Assembly: GCA_900546445.1 (NCBI GenBank)
Contig: URCV01000002.1
Coordinates: 1 to 64,000 of the forward strand
DNA length: 64,000 nucleotides
DNA from: an uncultured Bacteroidales bacterium
Lineage (GTDB): Bacteria; Bacteroidota; Bacteroidia; Bacteroidales; UBA932
Reading direction: 5' to 3'
Positions 31,605 to 41,063 of this stretch are shown here, piece after piece. A model generated the notes under the pieces. It did not search any database, was not told the origin of the DNA, and saw only the letters and a program-made list of their open reading frames with translations. The position numbers were made by a program, and so were the translations under genes. Within the stretch, counting starts at the first letter, position 1, and the number at the start of each line of letters is the position of its first letter.

Positions 31605-32776
31605 TGATCCGAACTCGTATGAAAGGTTTTATAAATGTGATGCGGCGAGAGTTCGGGATAATACGCCGCAATCCAGTCTATCTTCTCGGATCGGTGGGAG
31701 TCATGGTGGTCTCGTGTCTGTTCTATCTGACTTTCTTTAAGGCCGGACTGCCGGACTCCCTGCCAATCGGAGTCGTCGACAACGACAACACTTCGCTTTC
31801 GCGAAATTTCTGTCAGCAGCTTGACGCCACACAGCTCGGAAAGGTAGTTTATTTCGATGATTTCGAGTCGGCTCGTGACGCTATGCAGACTGGACGCGTA
31901 ACATCGCTGTGCGTGATCCCGGAGCATATGAGCGAAGATGTCTATGCCAATCGCCGTCCGGTCTTCACTTACTATGTGAACTCGCTTTATATGATAGGCG
32001 GCGCATTGAGCTACAAGGATATCCTGACTATGGTAACACTCACTGGAGGAGCCGTTCAGCGCGAAGTCCTTCGGGCCAAGGGATACAGTGAGGGGCAGAT
32101 CATGGGGCTTATTCAGCCAATTGTGGTGGACGAGCATAAGATCGGTAATTCGACTACGAACTATGGCGTCTATCTTAACAATATCATTCTTCCCGGGCTT
32201 CTTCAGCTGAGTATCATATTCGTGTTGATTTACGCATTGGGCTCTGAGCTTAGGTACAAGACTTCGAAGAAGTTGATGGAAGAGGCTGAAGGCTCGATAA
32301 TGGCTGCGGTATTAGGTAAATTGGCGCCTTATATGTTGATATACACGTTCCTGGGTCTTGGACTCGACTTCCTGATGTTCGGGGTGTGCGGGTACCCATT
32401 GGCCGGAAACATAGGGAATATGATGCTGGGCATGCTGGCTCTGGTCCTGTCAAGCGCAGCAGTCGCCGTGGGATTGATAAGTCTCTTCCCGATACTGCGT
32501 TATGCACTTAGTCTGGCAGCGCTCTTTACCATATTGGCATTCTCCTTCTCAGGATTTACCTTCCCGGTGGAGGCTATGCCTGCGGCGCTTCAGGGAATAT
32601 CAGTTCTCTTCCCGCTAAGATTTTATTATCTGTTCTATGTTCAGGAGGCCATTTTCGGAACCGGCATAGGCGGATGGTGGCAGTATATAGTTTGTATGCT
32701 TTTGTTCCTAGTCATTCCTATCCTTACTTCGGGAAGACTCAAGAAAGCGTATGTTAATCAGAATTACCAGTTATGA
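31604..32776 (+). CDS. ABC-2 type transporter permease (YhbS/YhhJ-like), first of two
   Basis: The 390-residue inner-membrane protein has one N-terminal helix, a large ~130-residue periplasmic domain (DSLPIGVVDNDNTSLSRNF onward) and five C-terminal helices with FSFSGFTFPVEAMP, the layout of ABC-2 permeases in drug and multidrug exporters. The next permease starts by an ATGA overlap. No ATP-binding subunit is encoded in or beside this operon. Confidence 0.9.
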   Translation: MIRTRMKGFINVMRREFGIIRRNPVYLLGSVGVMVVSCLFYLTFFKAGLPDSLPIGVVDNDNTSLSRNFCQQLDATQLGKVVYFDDFESARDAMQTGRVTSLCVIPEHMSEDVYANRRPVFTYYVNSLYMIGGALSYKDILTMVTLTGGAVQREVLRAKGYSEGQIMGLIQPIVVDEHKIGNSTTNYGVYLNNIILPGLLQLSIIFVLIYALGSELRYKTSKKLMEEAEGSIMAAVLGKLAPYMLIYTFLGLGLDFLMFGVCGYPLAGNIGNMMLGMLALVLSSAAVAVGLISLFPILRYALSLAALFTILAFSFSGFTFPVEAMPAALQGISVLFPLRFYYLFYVQEAIFGTGIGGWWQYIVCMLLFLVIPILTSGRLKKAYVNQNYQL

Positions 32777-33924
32777 TAAAGGAATTAAAAAGAATATTTT
32801 CCGATTCTTATGTCTTGATAATCTTTCTGTTGGGAGGTCTTATCTATCCTCTCATATACGGATTGGTCTATCACGGAGCTACGGTGGACGAGATGCCGGT
32901 GGCAGTAGTGGACTTGAGCCAAAGCTCGGATTCACGACGCTTCATCCAGAAGCTCGATGCTACCAGGGAGCTGGACATAGCATATAAGTGTGCATCTATG
33001 GAGGAGGCAAAGAATCTTATGCAAGAGCGTAAGATTCACGGGGTAGTGCTTTTCCCGCAAGACTACGACACGCGTCTGGCGAATATGGAGCAAGCTACCA
33101 TCTCTACTTATGCCGATATGGCGAGCTTCCTTTATTATAAGGACATTACGATGGCTGTGAACCACGTTATGCTGGACGAGATGAAACACATCGAGACCAC
33201 TCGTTACGCAGCCATGGGAATGACGGATGAGAGCATCGCACAACTTGTGGAGGCGATACCTGCAGAGGAGAGCATCCCATTCAATACCAACTTTTCATTC
33301 CTGATTTTCTTCCTTTCAGCCGCATTGATTCTGGTGGTTCAGCAGACTATGTTCTACGGTGTCAGCGTAATGAACGGCTCTATGCGCGAAGGAAACGCCA
33401 CTCACGACGGCTCGCTTGTAGGACGCGCTGCAGCTTATGCATTGATCTATATAGGCATTTCCATCTACTGTCTTATGATTGTGCCGTTGATATTCGGTAT
33501 GCCTCAGAGAGGACTTATGCTCGACCTGCTCGTGCTTATATTCTTCTTCATCATTACCTGCGTAGCGTTTAGCTTCACCTTCAGTAGATTCGTACACCAC
33601 AGGGAAACGGTATTCGTAGTGCTGCTCTTCATGTCGTCCATCTGTCTTTTCGTAAGTGGATGCGTATGGCCGGTAAGCTCTTTCCCTACATTCTGGAAGG
33701 CATTCTCATACATTTTCCCTTCTACCTTTATGATTCAGGGATTCAACAACGTGAACAATGCCGCTTGTACCCTGGCGATGATTCGTCCTCAGATTCTCGG
33801 GCTCGTATGCCAATTCGCTTTCTATAGCATTACGGCATTTATGATGGATATCAGTGAACGAAACCATTATCACTCAAAGGTTCACGAGCGTCTTGAAGAG
33901 TTTAGGGAAGAACTTTTTTCATAA
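32773..33924 (+). CDS. ABC-2 type transporter permease, second of two
   Basis: A 383-residue paralogue of the preceding gene with the same plan: N-terminal helix (LIIFLLGGLIYPLIYGLVYH), periplasmic domain starting PVAVVDLSQSSDSRRFIQKL, and a block of C-terminal helices with FVSGCVWPVSSFPTFW. Probably forms a heterodimer with the first permease. Ends the operon; two hairpins follow. Confidence 0.9.
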   Translation: MIKELKRIFSDSYVLIIFLLGGLIYPLIYGLVYHGATVDEMPVAVVDLSQSSDSRRFIQKLDATRELDIAYKCASMEEAKNLMQERKIHGVVLFPQDYDTRLANMEQATISTYADMASFLYYKDITMAVNHVMLDEMKHIETTRYAAMGMTDESIAQLVEAIPAEESIPFNTNFSFLIFFLSAALILVVQQTMFYGVSVMNGSMREGNATHDGSLVGRAAAYALIYIGISIYCLMIVPLIFGMPQRGLMLDLLVLIFFFIITCVAFSFTFSRFVHHRETVFVVLLFMSSICLFVSGCVWPVSSFPTFWKAFSYIFPSTFMIQGFNNVNNAACTLAMIRPQILGLVCQFAFYSITAFMMDISERNHYHSKVHERLEEFREELFS

Positions 33925-33936
33925 CTTTTAAAAAAT

Positions 33937-33982
33937 CGAAGGCACGCCATTATGTTTGTTAGAGAATGTGGGCGTGCCTTCG
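33937..33982. terminator. Long-stem hairpin, probable terminator between convergent genes
   Basis: Perfect 12-bp stem CGAAGGCACGCC / GGCGTGCCTTCG with a 22-base loop, just past the second permease. A TTTT run precedes it on the minus-strand side only, so rightward termination would not depend on a T-tract. Confidence 0.6.
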
Positions 33983-33990
33983 TTAAAATT

Positions 33991-34108
33991 ATGTGGTTAA
34001 TACTTTAGCAAGGTGCGGCGAGAGAACCTCGGCCGCTTTTGCGAAATTACCACATTATGTATGTCGCGTCAACCAATCCTCGTTTTACAATGTAAACTTT
34101 TGGTTGAC
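33991..34108. other. Two further hairpins between the permease and folD
   Basis: First, 33991-34055: ATGTGGTTAAT / ATTACCACAT closing an inner GCAA/TTGC and GCGGC/GCCGC with GAG/CTC, a branched-looking 65-base fold. Second, 34068-34108: GTCAACCAA / TTGGTTGAC enclosing TTTAC/GTAAA. With the preceding hairpin they fill the whole gap between two convergent genes. They may be terminators for folD or an RNA element; no tRNA-like fold could be made. Confidence 0.5.
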
Positions 34109-34117
34109 ATTCATCAT

Positions 34118-34984
34118 TTACTGTTGTCTGTTTATGAAGCAGTCTATGGTGTTTTCCATAAGAGAGCAGATGGTCATGGGGCCTACGCCTCCCGGAACCG
34201 GGGTAATGACGCTCGCGACTTCCTTCACTGCTTCGAAATCCACGTCTCCGCAGAGCTTTCCGTCCTCTCCGTGGTCTATACCCACATCGATTACCACAGC
34301 GCCCTTCTTCACCATATCGGCCGTGATGAAACGCGGCTTGCCTACCGCTACCACCAGAATGTCGGCCTCGCGGGTGATTTCGGCCAATCCTACCGTGTGC
34401 GAGTGACATATCGACACCGTGGCATTCTCGTTCAGAAGGAGTTTCGAGGTAGGAAGACCTACGATGTTACTTCTACCCACGACCACGGCACGTTTGCCTT
34501 CTATCTGCACGTTCGCCGCCTTAAGTAGCCTGATGATGCCTCGGGGAGTGCACGGTACGCAATACTGCGGGTTCGTCTCCGGCTCGGTGCGACGCCTCCA
34601 GAGCGCAGCCACGTTCTCCGGATGGAATCCGTCTACGTCCTTTTCGCGAGCGATGGCATAGAGAGCCTTCAACTCGTCGATGTGCGCAGGAAGTGGAAGC
34701 TGCACCAATATGCCGTCCACACCCTCATCTTCGTTCAAGAGCCTGATTTGTTCCAGCAGCGCCTCTTCGGAAGTCTCTGCCGGCAAATGTATGGTACTGT
34801 TTTGAATGCCAATCTTTTCGCACGCCCGGCCCTTATTTCTGACATAGGTGGCGCTGGCTGGGTCATCTCCCACGAGGACTACGGCCAAATGTGGCACGCG
34901 CCCATATCTGGAAGGAAAAGTCGCTACTTGCACGGCAAGCTGCGACTTGATATTGTCCGATAATTCTTTTCCGCTTAAAATCAC
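34118..34984 (-). CDS. folD: Bifunctional methylenetetrahydrofolate dehydrogenase/cyclohydrolase FolD
   Basis: The 288-residue cytosolic enzyme interconverts 5,10-methylene-, 5,10-methenyl- and 10-formyl-tetrahydrofolate. Seen are DDPASATYVRNKGRACEKIG with the catalytic Lys, GILVQLPLP, the NADP-binding VVGRSNIVGLPTSKLL, and the terminal PGGVGPMTICSLMENT. Length is typical. It is a single gene transcribed away from cysS. Confidence 0.96.
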   Translation of the reverse strand: MILSGKELSDNIKSQLAVQVATFPSRYGRVPHLAVVLVGDDPASATYVRNKGRACEKIGIQNSTIHLPAETSEEALLEQIRLLNEDEGVDGILVQLPLPAHIDELKALYAIAREKDVDGFHPENVAALWRRRTEPETNPQYCVPCTPRGIIRLLKAANVQIEGKRAVVVGRSNIVGLPTSKLLLNENATVSICHSHTVGLAEITREADILVVAVGKPRFITADMVKKGAVVIDVGIDHGEDGKLCGDVDFEAVKEVASVITPVPGGVGPMTICSLMENTIDCFINRQQ

Positions 34985-35038
34985 GCTGCGAAGATAGCAA
35001 AATATTTTGTATCTTCGTAGGTTAAATGGATTATAAAT

Positions 35039-36559
35039 ATGAGAGTACTTCGACTAACTAATACGAAAAGCCATCAAAAAGAGGTTTTCAAGCCGATTAA
35101 CCCAGGACGAGTGGGAATGTATGTATGTGGGCCTACTGTTTATGGAGATGCACATTTGGGACACGCCAGGCCTGGAGTGACCTTTGACGTGCTTTTCAAA
35201 CTCCTTCAGCATCTGGGCTATAAGGTAAGATACGTGCGTAACATCACCGACGTGGGGCACCTCGAGCACGACGCCGATTCGGGAGAAGACAAAATTTCGA
35301 AGAAGGCAAGACTCGAGCAGCTCGAGCCTATGGAGATAGTGCAGACCTATACCTTTAGATATCACGAGGCTATGCGTGAGCTTAACGTAGCTCCTCCTAG
35401 CATTGAGCCACGTGCGAGCGGACACATCATAGAGCAGATAGAGGCCGTAAAGGGGATTCTCGCCGCCGGCTATGCCTATGAAAGTAACGGAAGCGTCTAT
35501 TTCGACGTAAGAAAATATAACGAAGACCATCACTACGGAGTGCTCAGCGGAAGAAACCTGGACGATACTCTCGAGGGTACGCGTTCTCTCGACGGACAGA
35601 GCGACAAGCGCGCTCCTTACGATTTCGCGCTTTGGAAAAAGGCTGAGCCGGAGCATATTATGCATTGGCCGTCACCGTGGAGCGAGGGCTTCCCGGGATG
35701 GCATCTGGAATGCTCCGTGATGGGCGAGAAGTATCTGGGCGAGGAATTTGACATCCACGGAGGCGGAATGGACCTTATGTTCCCTCATCACGAATGCGAG
35801 ATAGCGCAGAACGTGGCTTGCAGGGGAGTGGAAGGCGTTCATTACTGGGTTCATAATAATATGATAACCATCAACGGCCAGAAGATGGGAAAGAGTTTGG
35901 GTAACTTCATCACCCTCCCGCAGATGTTCAGCGGCGAGCATCCTAAGCTCACTCAGGCCTATAGCCCTATGACAGTCAGGTTCTTCATCCTTCAGGCACA
36001 CTATCGCGGTACCCTCGACTTCTCTAACGAGGCTCTCGCCGCAGCGCAGAAGGGTTTTGAGAAATTGATGCAGGCGTCTCGCGCCCTCTATGAGATGGCG
36101 GGTCGCAAATGCCCTAATTACGAATACGGCAGTTTGCTTTCGACAGTGGCTCCTGACGTGTGCAAGGCTACTTCGCCTGAGGTTAGAAGCATCTTCGAAG
36201 GCGTATACGACACTTTATGCGACGATATGAACACTCCTGGCACTTTGTCGTTCCTTTTCGAGGCGGTGAAGCTCATTAACGGAGCGAAGGCCGGGACGGT
36301 CAGATTGGCCCAGGAAGATCTGGATACTCTCGTGCAGTTGTTCGACGACGTGGTGTTCGGCGTGCTTGGCCTGAAAGACGAGGAAGGCTCAGGGTCTAAC
36401 ACCGAGGTCATCGACGGGCTTATGCAGATGATTTTCGAGCAGAGGGCAGCGGCCAAGGCGAATAAGGATTGGGCTACGTCCGACCATATCCGCGACACTC
36501 TTAATAAGCTCGGCATAAAGGTAAAGGATACTAAAGACGGTGCGGAATGGAGCCTGTAA
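35039..36559 (+). CDS. cysS: Cysteinyl-tRNA synthetase
   Basis: The 506-residue class I synthetase charges tRNA-Cys. [18 protein letters not shown] contains the zinc cysteine and the HIGH-type motif as HLGH; the second zinc site is in WHLECSVMG and HHECEIAQ, and the KMSKS motif is KMGKSLGN at ~282. The C-terminal DALR helical domain is present. It overlaps xth by 13 bases, so both share a transcript. Confidence 0.97.
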   Translation: MRVLRLTNTKSHQKEVFKPINPGRVGMYVCGPTVYGDAHLGHARPGVTFDVLFKLLQHLGYKVRYVRNITDVGHLEHDADSGEDKISKKARLEQLEPMEIVQTYTFRYHEAMRELNVAPPSIEPRASGHIIEQIEAVKGILAAGYAYESNGSVYFDVRKYNEDHHYGVLSGRNLDDTLEGTRSLDGQSDKRAPYDFALWKKAEPEHIMHWPSPWSEGFPGWHLECSVMGEKYLGEEFDIHGGGMDLMFPHHECEIAQNVACRGVEGVHYWVHNNMITINGQKMGKSLGNFITLPQMFSGEHPKLTQAYSPMTVRFFILQAHYRGTLDFSNEALAAAQKGFEKLMQASRALYEMAGRKCPNYEYGSLLSTVAPDVCKATSPEVRSIFEGVYDTLCDDMNTPGTLSFLFEAVKLINGAKAGTVRLAQEDLDTLVQLFDDVVFGVLGLKDEEGSGSNTEVIDGLMQMIFEQRAAAKANKDWATSDHIRDTLNKLGIKVKDTKDGAEWSL

Positions 36560-37305
36560 AGTTAGTCAGCTGGAATGTAAATGGTCTCAGGGCCGTAGCG
36601 GGAAAGGGTTTCGCGCAGATTTTCGACGAGCTCGATGCCGATTGCGTGTGCCTTCAGGAGACTAAGCTTCAGAAGGGTCAGATAGACTTGGAATTCTTAG
36701 GATACACTTCTTACTGGAACTACGCCGACAAGCCGGGCTATTCCGGCACGGTCATCTATACCAGAAAGCCGGTTCTTTCGGTGAGTTATGGCTTGGGAAT
36801 CGACGAGCACGACCACGAGGGTAGGGTAGTTACGGTCGAATTCGAGGATTTCTATCTGGTCAATGTCTATGTCCCTAATTCTCAGGACGGACTAAGGCGT
36901 CTGGATTACAGGATGAATTGGGAAGATGCCTTCCGCGGATTCGTAAAGTCCCTGGAGAGTAAGAAACCTGTCGTGGTGTGCGGCGACATGAATGTGGCTC
37001 ACGAGGAGATAGACCTCAAGAATCCGTCTACGAACCACTTCAATGCAGGATTTTCCGACGAGGAACGTTCGAAATTCACGGAGCTTCTCGGCTCGGGATT
37101 CATCGACACTTGGCGTTTTCAGCACCCGGACGAGGTGAAATATAGCTGGTGGTCTTATCGTGGAGGTGCCCGTTTCAGGAACGCAGGCTGGCGTATCGAC
37201 TATTTTTTGGTGAGCGAAAGCCTTAGGGAGCACATCTTCTCGACAGAGATTCTTAACGACATAGCGGGTTCGGACCATTGTCCTGTAGTGCTATGCCTTA
37301 AATAG
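36547..37305 (+). CDS. xth: Exodeoxyribonuclease III (AP endonuclease)
   Basis: The 252-residue enzyme removes nucleotides 3'-5' from duplex DNA and cuts at abasic sites. [34 protein letters not shown] and the final GSDHCPVVL give all catalytic Asn, Glu, Asp and His positions of the family. The start overlaps the cysS end; the first few residues [10 protein letters not shown] fit this start. Its end overlaps the convergent aroE gene by 8 bases. Confidence 0.95.
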   Translation: MEPVKLVSWNVNGLRAVAGKGFAQIFDELDADCVCLQETKLQKGQIDLEFLGYTSYWNYADKPGYSGTVIYTRKPVLSVSYGLGIDEHDHEGRVVTVEFEDFYLVNVYVPNSQDGLRRLDYRMNWEDAFRGFVKSLESKKPVVVCGDMNVAHEEIDLKNPSTNHFNAGFSDEERSKFTELLGSGFIDTWRFQHPDEVKYSWWSYRGGARFRNAGWRIDYFLVSESLREHIFSTEILNDIAGSDHCPVVLCLK

Positions 37306-37957
37306 CCCCCAGCACGGCTTCTACATCCGGCTTTTCGCCGGTCATAAGTTCATATCCCAGAATCGCTTGTAATTTAAGCCAAGTGGTTCCCGGGATATAT
37401 TCTTTTATACCCGGCAGGGCGTCGCAGCACGGCGTCTTGTAATTAGCCTCTATGAGTTTGCGGCATCTTATATGTTCCAGGCCCGGAGCATAGCGTGGAA
37501 GCGTACATACCACCACATCCGCATCGAGTGGCTCTGCCAATTCGTCGTGATGCCTTAATGAAGGTTCCACCCCGAGTGCGCGGGCTGCGGAAAGGGCTGC
37601 TTTCCCGGCGCCTCCGCCGCCTATCACCAGAACGCTTTCCGCCCCGCGGAGCATCTCCTTCAGAGCCAGAAAATCGGAGTTGTAGGCCTTTATGCCCGAT
37701 TCCTTCACCAATATGTTAGCCGCGCCGCATTCGCGCACCTCCTCGGAGAGTGAGTCGCATAGCTGCAGTGCCGCGCTCTTGAACGGTGCCGTGACGTTAA
37801 TCGCCCGAAATGGCTCCCTTCGGAACCTGTCTGCCACTACTTCGAAGTCGGGCGATTCCAGCAGTTCATATGGCCAATTCCCGTGATAGGCCGCATCGAA
37901 AAGACGCGGGCTCAGCGAGTCCGCAATGGGGTAGCCTGCCAGTCCGAACTTAATCAT
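37298..37957 (-). CDS. aroE: Shikimate dehydrogenase
   Basis: A 219-residue protein of the AroE family, which reduces 3-dehydroshikimate with NADPH. SLSP (shikimate binding) is near residue 14, NVTAPFK holds the catalytic lysine at about 60, NSDFLALK the partner Asp, VLVIGGGGAGKAAL the dinucleotide site, and LQAILGYELMTGE the terminal Gln. It is short for the family (usually 250-280), with reduced regions between the motifs, so it is a compact Bacteroidota type. Together with aroK at 44900 it gives two shikimate-pathway steps in the window. Overlaps the upstream RNA methyltransferase by 8 bases. Confidence 0.9.
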   Translation of the reverse strand: MIKFGLAGYPIADSLSPRLFDAAYHGNWPYELLESPDFEVVADRFRREPFRAINVTAPFKSAALQLCDSLSEEVRECGAANILVKESGIKAYNSDFLALKEMLRGAESVLVIGGGGAGKAALSAARALGVEPSLRHHDELAEPLDADVVVCTLPRYAPGLEHIRCRKLIEANYKTPCCDALPGIKEYIPGTTWLKLQAILGYELMTGEKPDVEAVLGAI

Positions 37958-38753
37958 TTCTCTGACGTACTGCTTCGAATAATAATATGGCTGCGCTTAC
38001 CGACACGTTAAGAGAGTCGATTCTTCCCAGCATAGGGATTCTTATGTGGGCGTCGGCCGCCTTTCTCCATACGTCGCTAAGGCCGGTGGACTCGGTCCCC
38101 ATCACTATGGCCGTGCCGCATTTCATATCGGTGTCGTAGTAGAGACGGGAGTCTTGGAGCTGCGCCGTAAGTATCTGTATGTGGCGTTTCTTCAGAAAGT
38201 CTATGCATTCCGAAGACTCACACGCCACGCAAGGCACGGTGAAGATGCCTCCTACGCTGCTGCGTATGAGATTAGGGTTATAGAGGTCCGTAAGAGGGTC
38301 GCATACTATGAGGGCGTCGGCCCCTGCCGCATCGGCGCTTCTAAGGACCGCTCCCAGATTACCCGGCTTCTCCACGCTTTCCAGGACTGCGATGAGAGGA
38401 TTTTCCTTAAGTCTGAGGTCTTCCAGAGTGTTATGAGGGGTGACCACTTCGGCGATTATGCCTTCCGTGCTTTCTCTATATGCGATTTTATTATATACAT
38501 CCTCGCTTACTTCGTAGAGACTAGTTTCGCCGTCGAGCTTGGTGAGAATGTCGGTATCTTCGCCTTTCCCTAAGAATGAAGGGCAATAGAACACTGAATC
38601 TACCTTCAACCCGGCTTCCATGCAATGCCGTAGCTCTCTTTTACCTTCAGTTACGAACAGCCCGCACGCGCGTCTTTCCGAAGATTTTTGCTGAAGAAGC
38701 GTAAGTTTCTTTATTTTAGGGTTTTGTGAACTTGATATGAAAAAAGTCGTCAT
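37950..38753 (-). CDS. TrmH/SpoU-family RNA 2'-O-methyltransferase
   Basis: The 267-residue protein has an N-terminal substrate-binding (L30e-like) domain beginning SSSQNPKIKKLTLLQQKSSE and a SPOUT knot with motif 1 NLGAVLRSADAAG, motif 2 VMGTESTGLSDVW and motif 3 IPMLGRIDSLNVSVSAAIL. It should methylate a ribose in rRNA or tRNA; the site cannot be told. I use the ATG at 38753 in place of the ORF's first Met, since the extra seven residues overlap the promoter. Confidence 0.92.
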   Translation of the reverse strand: MTTFFISSSQNPKIKKLTLLQQKSSERRACGLFVTEGKRELRHCMEAGLKVDSVFYCPSFLGKGEDTDILTKLDGETSLYEVSEDVYNKIAYRESTEGIIAEVVTPHNTLEDLRLKENPLIAVLESVEKPGNLGAVLRSADAAGADALIVCDPLTDLYNPNLIRSSVGGIFTVPCVACESSECIDFLKKRHIQILTAQLQDSRLYYDTDMKCGTAIVMGTESTGLSDVWRKAADAHIRIPMLGRIDSLNVSVSAAILLFEAVRQRND

Positions 38754-38771
38754 ACAATGAACAATTTCCTG

Positions 38772-38779
38772 CAAAAATA
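38772..38779 (-). promoter_or_regulatory. Putative -7 box of the RNA methyltransferase-aroE unit
   Basis: Minus-strand TATTTTTG, 19 bases before the ATG at 38753. No clear -33 element. Confidence 0.4.
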
Positions 38780-38781
38780 CT

Positions 38782-38789
38782 TATATTTG
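38782..38789 (+). promoter_or_regulatory. Putative -7 box of the TM2 operon
   Basis: Plus-strand TATATTTG, about 48 bases before the ATG at 38837; the -33 region is poor. It is only 2 bases from the divergent -7 box, so the two promoters overlap and would compete. Confidence 0.45.
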
Positions 38790-38836
38790 TATAAAATGTG
38801 GCTAAAATTATTAAACATATTTTAATTAACAGTAAA

Positions 38837-39259
38837 ATGAAGAAATTAATTCTTTGCCTTATTGCCGTAGTCGGTATGGGGATCGCTGCTTCAGCAGCAA
38901 ACTATTCAATTGACGAGCAGGGAATCGACGCTATGATCGAGAACGCTGTAGAGGTTACACCTATGTCTATGGAATCATCTGCTTCTGACTTGCAGTCTCC
39001 TACCATCAAATTCGGTGGAGCCCCTAGTCCGGTTGTCGCTTTCGTACTCTCACTTGTTCCTGTAACAAGCTGGCTCGCAGTTCACCGTATGTACATGGGA
39101 ACATCTGCTCTCGCAGTTATCCTTAACATCGTAACAGGTTGTGGCTTCGGTATCGTTTACGTAGTCGACTGGGTTTGCCTGTTGATGGGTGTAATCGATA
39201 ACAATATCAGCCAGTACTGCAACAACGGCCGTTGGTTGATGTGGGCTGACATCATCTAG
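38837..39259 (+). CDS. Exported TM2-domain membrane protein
   Basis: The 140-residue product has a signal peptide (MKKLILCLIAVVGMGIAASA), about 40 polar residues, then a TM2 domain: two helices around VHRMYMG (VVAFVLSLVPVTSWLAVHRM and AVILNIVTGCGFGIVYVVDW). TM2 proteins are small membrane proteins without a settled bacterial role. I start at the ATG at 38837, which yields the signal peptide, rather than the GTG at 38798. Codon bias is strong, suggesting good expression. It heads a four-gene unit of envelope proteins and is followed after 2 bases by the next gene. Confidence 0.85.
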   Translation: MKKLILCLIAVVGMGIAASAANYSIDEQGIDAMIENAVEVTPMSMESSASDLQSPTIKFGGAPSPVVAFVLSLVPVTSWLAVHRMYMGTSALAVILNIVTGCGFGIVYVVDWVCLLMGVIDNNISQYCNNGRWLMWADII

Positions 39260-39261
39260 TA

Positions 39262-39978
39262 TTGAATAAAAGCAAACACATACTTCTCGCCCTCTTTATC
39301 CTTTCGCCCGTTTTAGGTTTCGCGCAGAGACGCGTTTCAGCGGATGTCGAAGTAAAGACTTTGGTCGGGAATAATGTAACTACAGTTACCAAAAGCGTCT
39401 ATTGTTCCAACAATGGACGCTTGGTGACTTATTTCCATTCTCCTATGGAGTATATAATGGAAACTAACATCCTCGGAGAAAGCAAGATCTATTTTCCTAA
39501 CACTAATGAGGTGTATGTGGATAACTCGGGTGCCATGAACGCGTCCGACGAATTGCTTTCGGTATTCCTTTTCGGAAGAATAGACGACTTGGGACTTTCT
39601 CTAGCGGGATATTCGCTTAAATCTACTGAAAGACTGGAAGACGGGCTCGTGAAGAAAACCTATTCGACCACCCGTAACAACCTTCCTCCTCGGGCAGAAA
39701 TCGTGTATAATAAGGATTATCTCCCTATTTACAGCGCCACGCTCACCGAAGACGGGCATCCTACCGTCAAGGTGTATTATTCGAAATACGATTTGGTAGG
39801 ATACACCCCATTCCCATATCGAAGCACTGAAGTCATCTATAATTCCCAGAAGGACTCTACTATCATTCGCACCATCTATTCCGACATAAAGCTGGACGGA
39901 AACGATGCGATGTTCGATTTCAGTGTACCTCAGAATGCCAAGCCTTTGGATATGTCGGCCGCAGCGCAGAAGAAATGA
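39262..39978 (+). CDS. Exported LolA-like / outer-membrane lipoprotein-sorting-like protein
   Basis: The 238-residue product starts at TTG (there is no ATG in frame before residue ~62, and a later start would lose the signal peptide MNKSKHILLALFILSPVLGF). The mature part, with repeated beta strands and lines such as MEYIMETNILGESKIYFPNT and TVKVYYSKYDLVGYTPFPYR, resembles the half-barrel of periplasmic lipoprotein carriers (LolA/outer-membrane lipoprotein-sorting family). The similarity is by layout only. It overlaps the next gene by 4 bases. Confidence 0.6.
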   Translation: MNKSKHILLALFILSPVLGFAQRRVSADVEVKTLVGNNVTTVTKSVYCSNNGRLVTYFHSPMEYIMETNILGESKIYFPNTNEVYVDNSGAMNASDELLSVFLFGRIDDLGLSLAGYSLKSTERLEDGLVKKTYSTTRNNLPPRAEIVYNKDYLPIYSATLTEDGHPTVKVYYSKYDLVGYTPFPYRSTEVIYNSQKDSTIIRTIYSDIKLDGNDAMFDFSVPQNAKPLDMSAAAQKK

Positions 39979-41063
39979 AACGTCGTAAGTTAATAGTCGT
40001 ATCTTCTCTTCTTTTGTGCTCGAGTCTTGTCGCATTTTCACAAAATTCTCGATTTACGCCTTCTTATTCGGAATATTTCACTCAGGCCTTGAAGGAAAAA
40101 GGGCCGGTTACGGCCGTATTGGCCACTCTCGACAGAAGAGTGAGGGACACGCGGGTAGGATGGGCGAGTTGTCACTATTTTAGGGAAGACGGGCGCATTC
40201 ACGAAGATTTCTTCGGCCCGCTCGACGTGCCTTACCATAAGACGCAGGTATTCGATTTCTCTTCCATTCAGCCTGTGGAGGGGTATAGGCCTATGTCCGA
40301 GGACGAGGAATTCATCAAATACCTTCTGGGGAATAATCTTTCAGGCGATGCCGTGTGGTATCTGCACGGAACGGCCTTCGCTCCTTCCGATACCCTGGAC
40401 TATTATAAGGGAGTGTCTCTCTATACGGCAGGGGGGCTCGAGCAGGCATCCGCTTCGTTCGAGAAGGTAGATGCACAATCGATTTACTATACGCCCTCCG
40501 TCTATTTCGACGTGGTGTGCAAGTCTTATCTTAAGCAATACGACGAAGCCGCGAAGCGACTTATGGAATATAAGGGGCCGGACGACGAACTGAAAAACTA
40601 CGAGTTGGCAGCCTTGTCGCTTCTTCGTGACGATAAGGGAGGCTATGAAAGATACAGCGAGGCCTTTTCCTATAACCAATACGCCTTGGGCGACGGGGAA
40701 AAGGTGTTCGACAGGATTTACAAGGAGAGGTTCGTGGACAAGGGCAAGTCAGCGTGGTTGGCGGCAGGTCTTTCTGCCATAGTTCCGGGACTTGGCAAGA
40801 TGTACGTGGGGTGTTATGGAGAAGGTGCGGCTTCGTTGCTTCTAGGAGCTTCCTTTACTGGATTTGCCGTGGAGAGTTGGGTGAAAAACGGTGGAAAGGA
40901 CTGGCGTACCATTCTATTTACTGCAGCGGCTTCTCTTCTTCACTTGAGTAACATATACGGCAGCTATATCTCTGTCGGAATTTATGATAATTATTTGAAA
41001 GATGCTCAAAATCAAACGATTGTTTTTAATATTCACGTTCCTGTGCGTGCATTTTTCAAGTAG
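39975..41063 (+). CDS. Exported protein with C-terminal TM2-like membrane block
   Basis: The 362-residue product has a signal peptide (RKLIVVSSLLLCSSLVAFSQ), a helical TPR-like middle (GLEQASASFEKVDAQSIYY, CKSYLKQYDEAAKRLMEY) and near the end AAGLSAIVPGLGKMYVGCYG followed by hydrophobic segments, which recalls the glycine-tyrosine-glycine turn of TM2 domains (DUF5683-like architecture). Function unknown. Translation of the next gene starts 62 bases before its stop codon in another frame. Confidence 0.65.
   Translation: MKRRKLIVVSSLLLCSSLVAFSQNSRFTPSYSEYFTQALKEKGPVTAVLATLDRRVRDTRVGWASCHYFREDGRIHEDFFGPLDVPYHKTQVFDFSSIQPVEGYRPMSEDEEFIKYLLGNNLSGDAVWYLHGTAFAPSDTLDYYKGVSLYTAGGLEQASASFEKVDAQSIYYTPSVYFDVVCKSYLKQYDEAAKRLMEYKGPDDELKNYELAALSLLRDDKGGYERYSEAFSYNQYALGDGEKVFDRIYKERFVDKGKSAWLAAGLSAIVPGLGKMYVGCYGEGAASLLLGASFTGFAVESWVKNGGKDWRTILFTAAASLLHLSNIYGSYISVGIYDNYLKDAQNQTIVFNIHVPVRAFFK

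Noticed and set aside
33991..34055. Branched fold suggestive of a tRNA
   Set aside because: No T-loop consensus, no 7-bp acceptor with 3' single strand and no anticodon arm could be assigned.
38798..38836. GTG start for the TM2 protein 13 codons upstream
   Set aside because: It would place a charged extension before a well-formed signal peptide; the ATG at 38837 is better.
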